The position numbers were made by a program, and so were the translations under genes. Under the pieces are notes generated by a model that was not told the origin of the DNA, searched no databases, and saw nothing but the letters and a program-made list of their open reading frames with translations. A stretch of 44,376 nucleotides of DNA. Origin: Endotrypanum monterogeii. Taxonomy: Eukaryota; Euglenozoa; Kinetoplastea; Trypanosomatida; Trypanosomatidae. Below, one piece after another: positions 43,589 through 44,376 of the stretch. Within the stretch, counting starts at the first letter, position 1, and each line of letters opens with the position of its first letter. The stretch is from positions 106,855-151,230 of the forward strand of contig CM007344.1 of the NCBI GenBank assembly GCA_000333855.2. The letters run 5' to 3'.

Positions 43589-44360
43589 GGTGTACACAGA
43601 CTCCTGCGTACCCACGTGAGCAGTTGTTCTGACTACGAAAATGGGAAGCATATTTCCAGAGACGTGGGCAACCGCAGGGGAGAGAGGGACATGAGAGGAA
43701 AGGAAAGAGGAGGGGAGGGGAGGGGGAGAGACATGTACACACACACCAAAAAAAAAAAAAAGGGCTGGAAAGGTGGTGAACTTCTACGTATCGTCAGTCA
43801 AAAAGGGACAGCCAACCCACGCACAACTACCGGACGACACACCGCCCACCGTTTCCTGTGTCTCGTACGACTTGATTCTCCCGAAGGGTCGTGCAGTCGC
43901 AGGTTTTCGCGCATCATCTTTTGCACTTTTCTGTCTCGCGTCATCACGACTGCACCATCCGCGACGCTGCTTGATTCAATCACCGCGTTGTGCGGACATT
44001 TTTTTAAAAATGTTTATGCAGCTGTGTGTGTGTGTGTGTGTGTTCCCACCCCCCCAAAAAAAAAAAAGTATAATTGAAGTGTCATGATCCACCAGTTTTG
44101 CTTTTTCCCTCTTTCCCTCCTTCTCTTGCACTTCACGCTACATGTATACACCCGTGCGAGTGTTACTCGTTTTGCTCATGGTCAACTTTCGTGTAGTCAT
44201 CGCATCGCTCAGCATCCGTTCGGCACTTCTGGCAACTCTTTTTTTTTTTAGCGTACACGCTCTCCTTTTTCTTCCCTCTCTTCCCCCCTCCATCTGTCTG
44301 TCTGTGTGTGTGTGTCCGTAGTGCCCTTACGCATAACATTCATTCAAAGTGATTTCCATC

Positions 44361-44376
44361 ATATATATATATATAT
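44361..44376. repeat. TA microsatellite, cut by window end
   Basis: TA array running off the right edge of the window. Confidence 0.85.

Larger units (their letters stand above)
43180..44376. other. Right-end intergenic region
   Basis: There is no supported gene in the last 1.2 kb. It contains TA arrays, a CT run (about 43310-43330), T-runs near 43482 and 43497, A-runs (about 43748-43761), a GT tract then a C-run and A-run near 44024-44067, and ends inside another TA array. It probably holds the p28 3' untranslated region and the leader of the next gene. Confidence 0.6.

Overview
The window looks like nuclear chromosome DNA from a trypanosomatid of the Leishmania group. All eleven supported protein genes lie on the + strand, none shows an intron, and each is a single long open frame with GC-rich third positions. 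The genes are separated by 0.7-3.2 kb of pyrimidine-rich sequence, homopolymers and CA/GT/TA microsatellites. Several starts are preceded by a polypyrimidine tract and an AG, as expected for spliced-leader acceptors. This is the layout of one directional polycistronic unit, so neighbouring genes need not share a function. From memory, a RAD54-like gene beside tandem malic enzymes resembles a block on Leishmania chromosome 24; this was not searched.

Layout, left to right: a 1042-aa low-complexity protein of unknown function (431-3559); a HAD-fold protein of the type found in RNA-repair enzymes, with a coiled-coil tail (5080-6057); a RAD54-like SNF2 ATPase (8824-12216); two tandem malic enzymes, the first probably cytosolic (13420-15135) and the second with a probable mitochondrial presequence (18322-20043), separated by 3.2 kb of repeats and a 68-base assembly gap; an acidic/RGG protein (21575-22495); a protein with a KIN17/GPKOW-like C-terminus (23234-25051); a fusion of an ERI-1-type 3'-5' exonuclease with a Tpt1/KptA tRNA 2'-phosphotransferase (26959-28578); a 2741-aa SAC phosphoinositide phosphatase with a C-terminal DUF547-like region (29489-37714); a PPR-like, probably mitochondrial protein (38772-41207); and the axonemal inner-arm dynein light chain p28 (42466-43179).

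The most interesting items are the exonuclease-Tpt1 fusion, in which both active sites look intact; a roughly 86-nt candidate three-way-junction RNA at 26288-26373 upstream of that gene; two nearly identical nucleotide blocks shared by the diverged malic enzymes, which suggest gene conversion; the HAD RNA-repair-type protein; and the SAC/DUF547 giant. Several genes (HAD, RGG, KIN17/GPKOW-like, exonuclease-Tpt1, PPR) point to RNA metabolism, but the sequence gives no proof that they work together. No tRNA, rRNA, CRISPR array or intact transposon was recognised.
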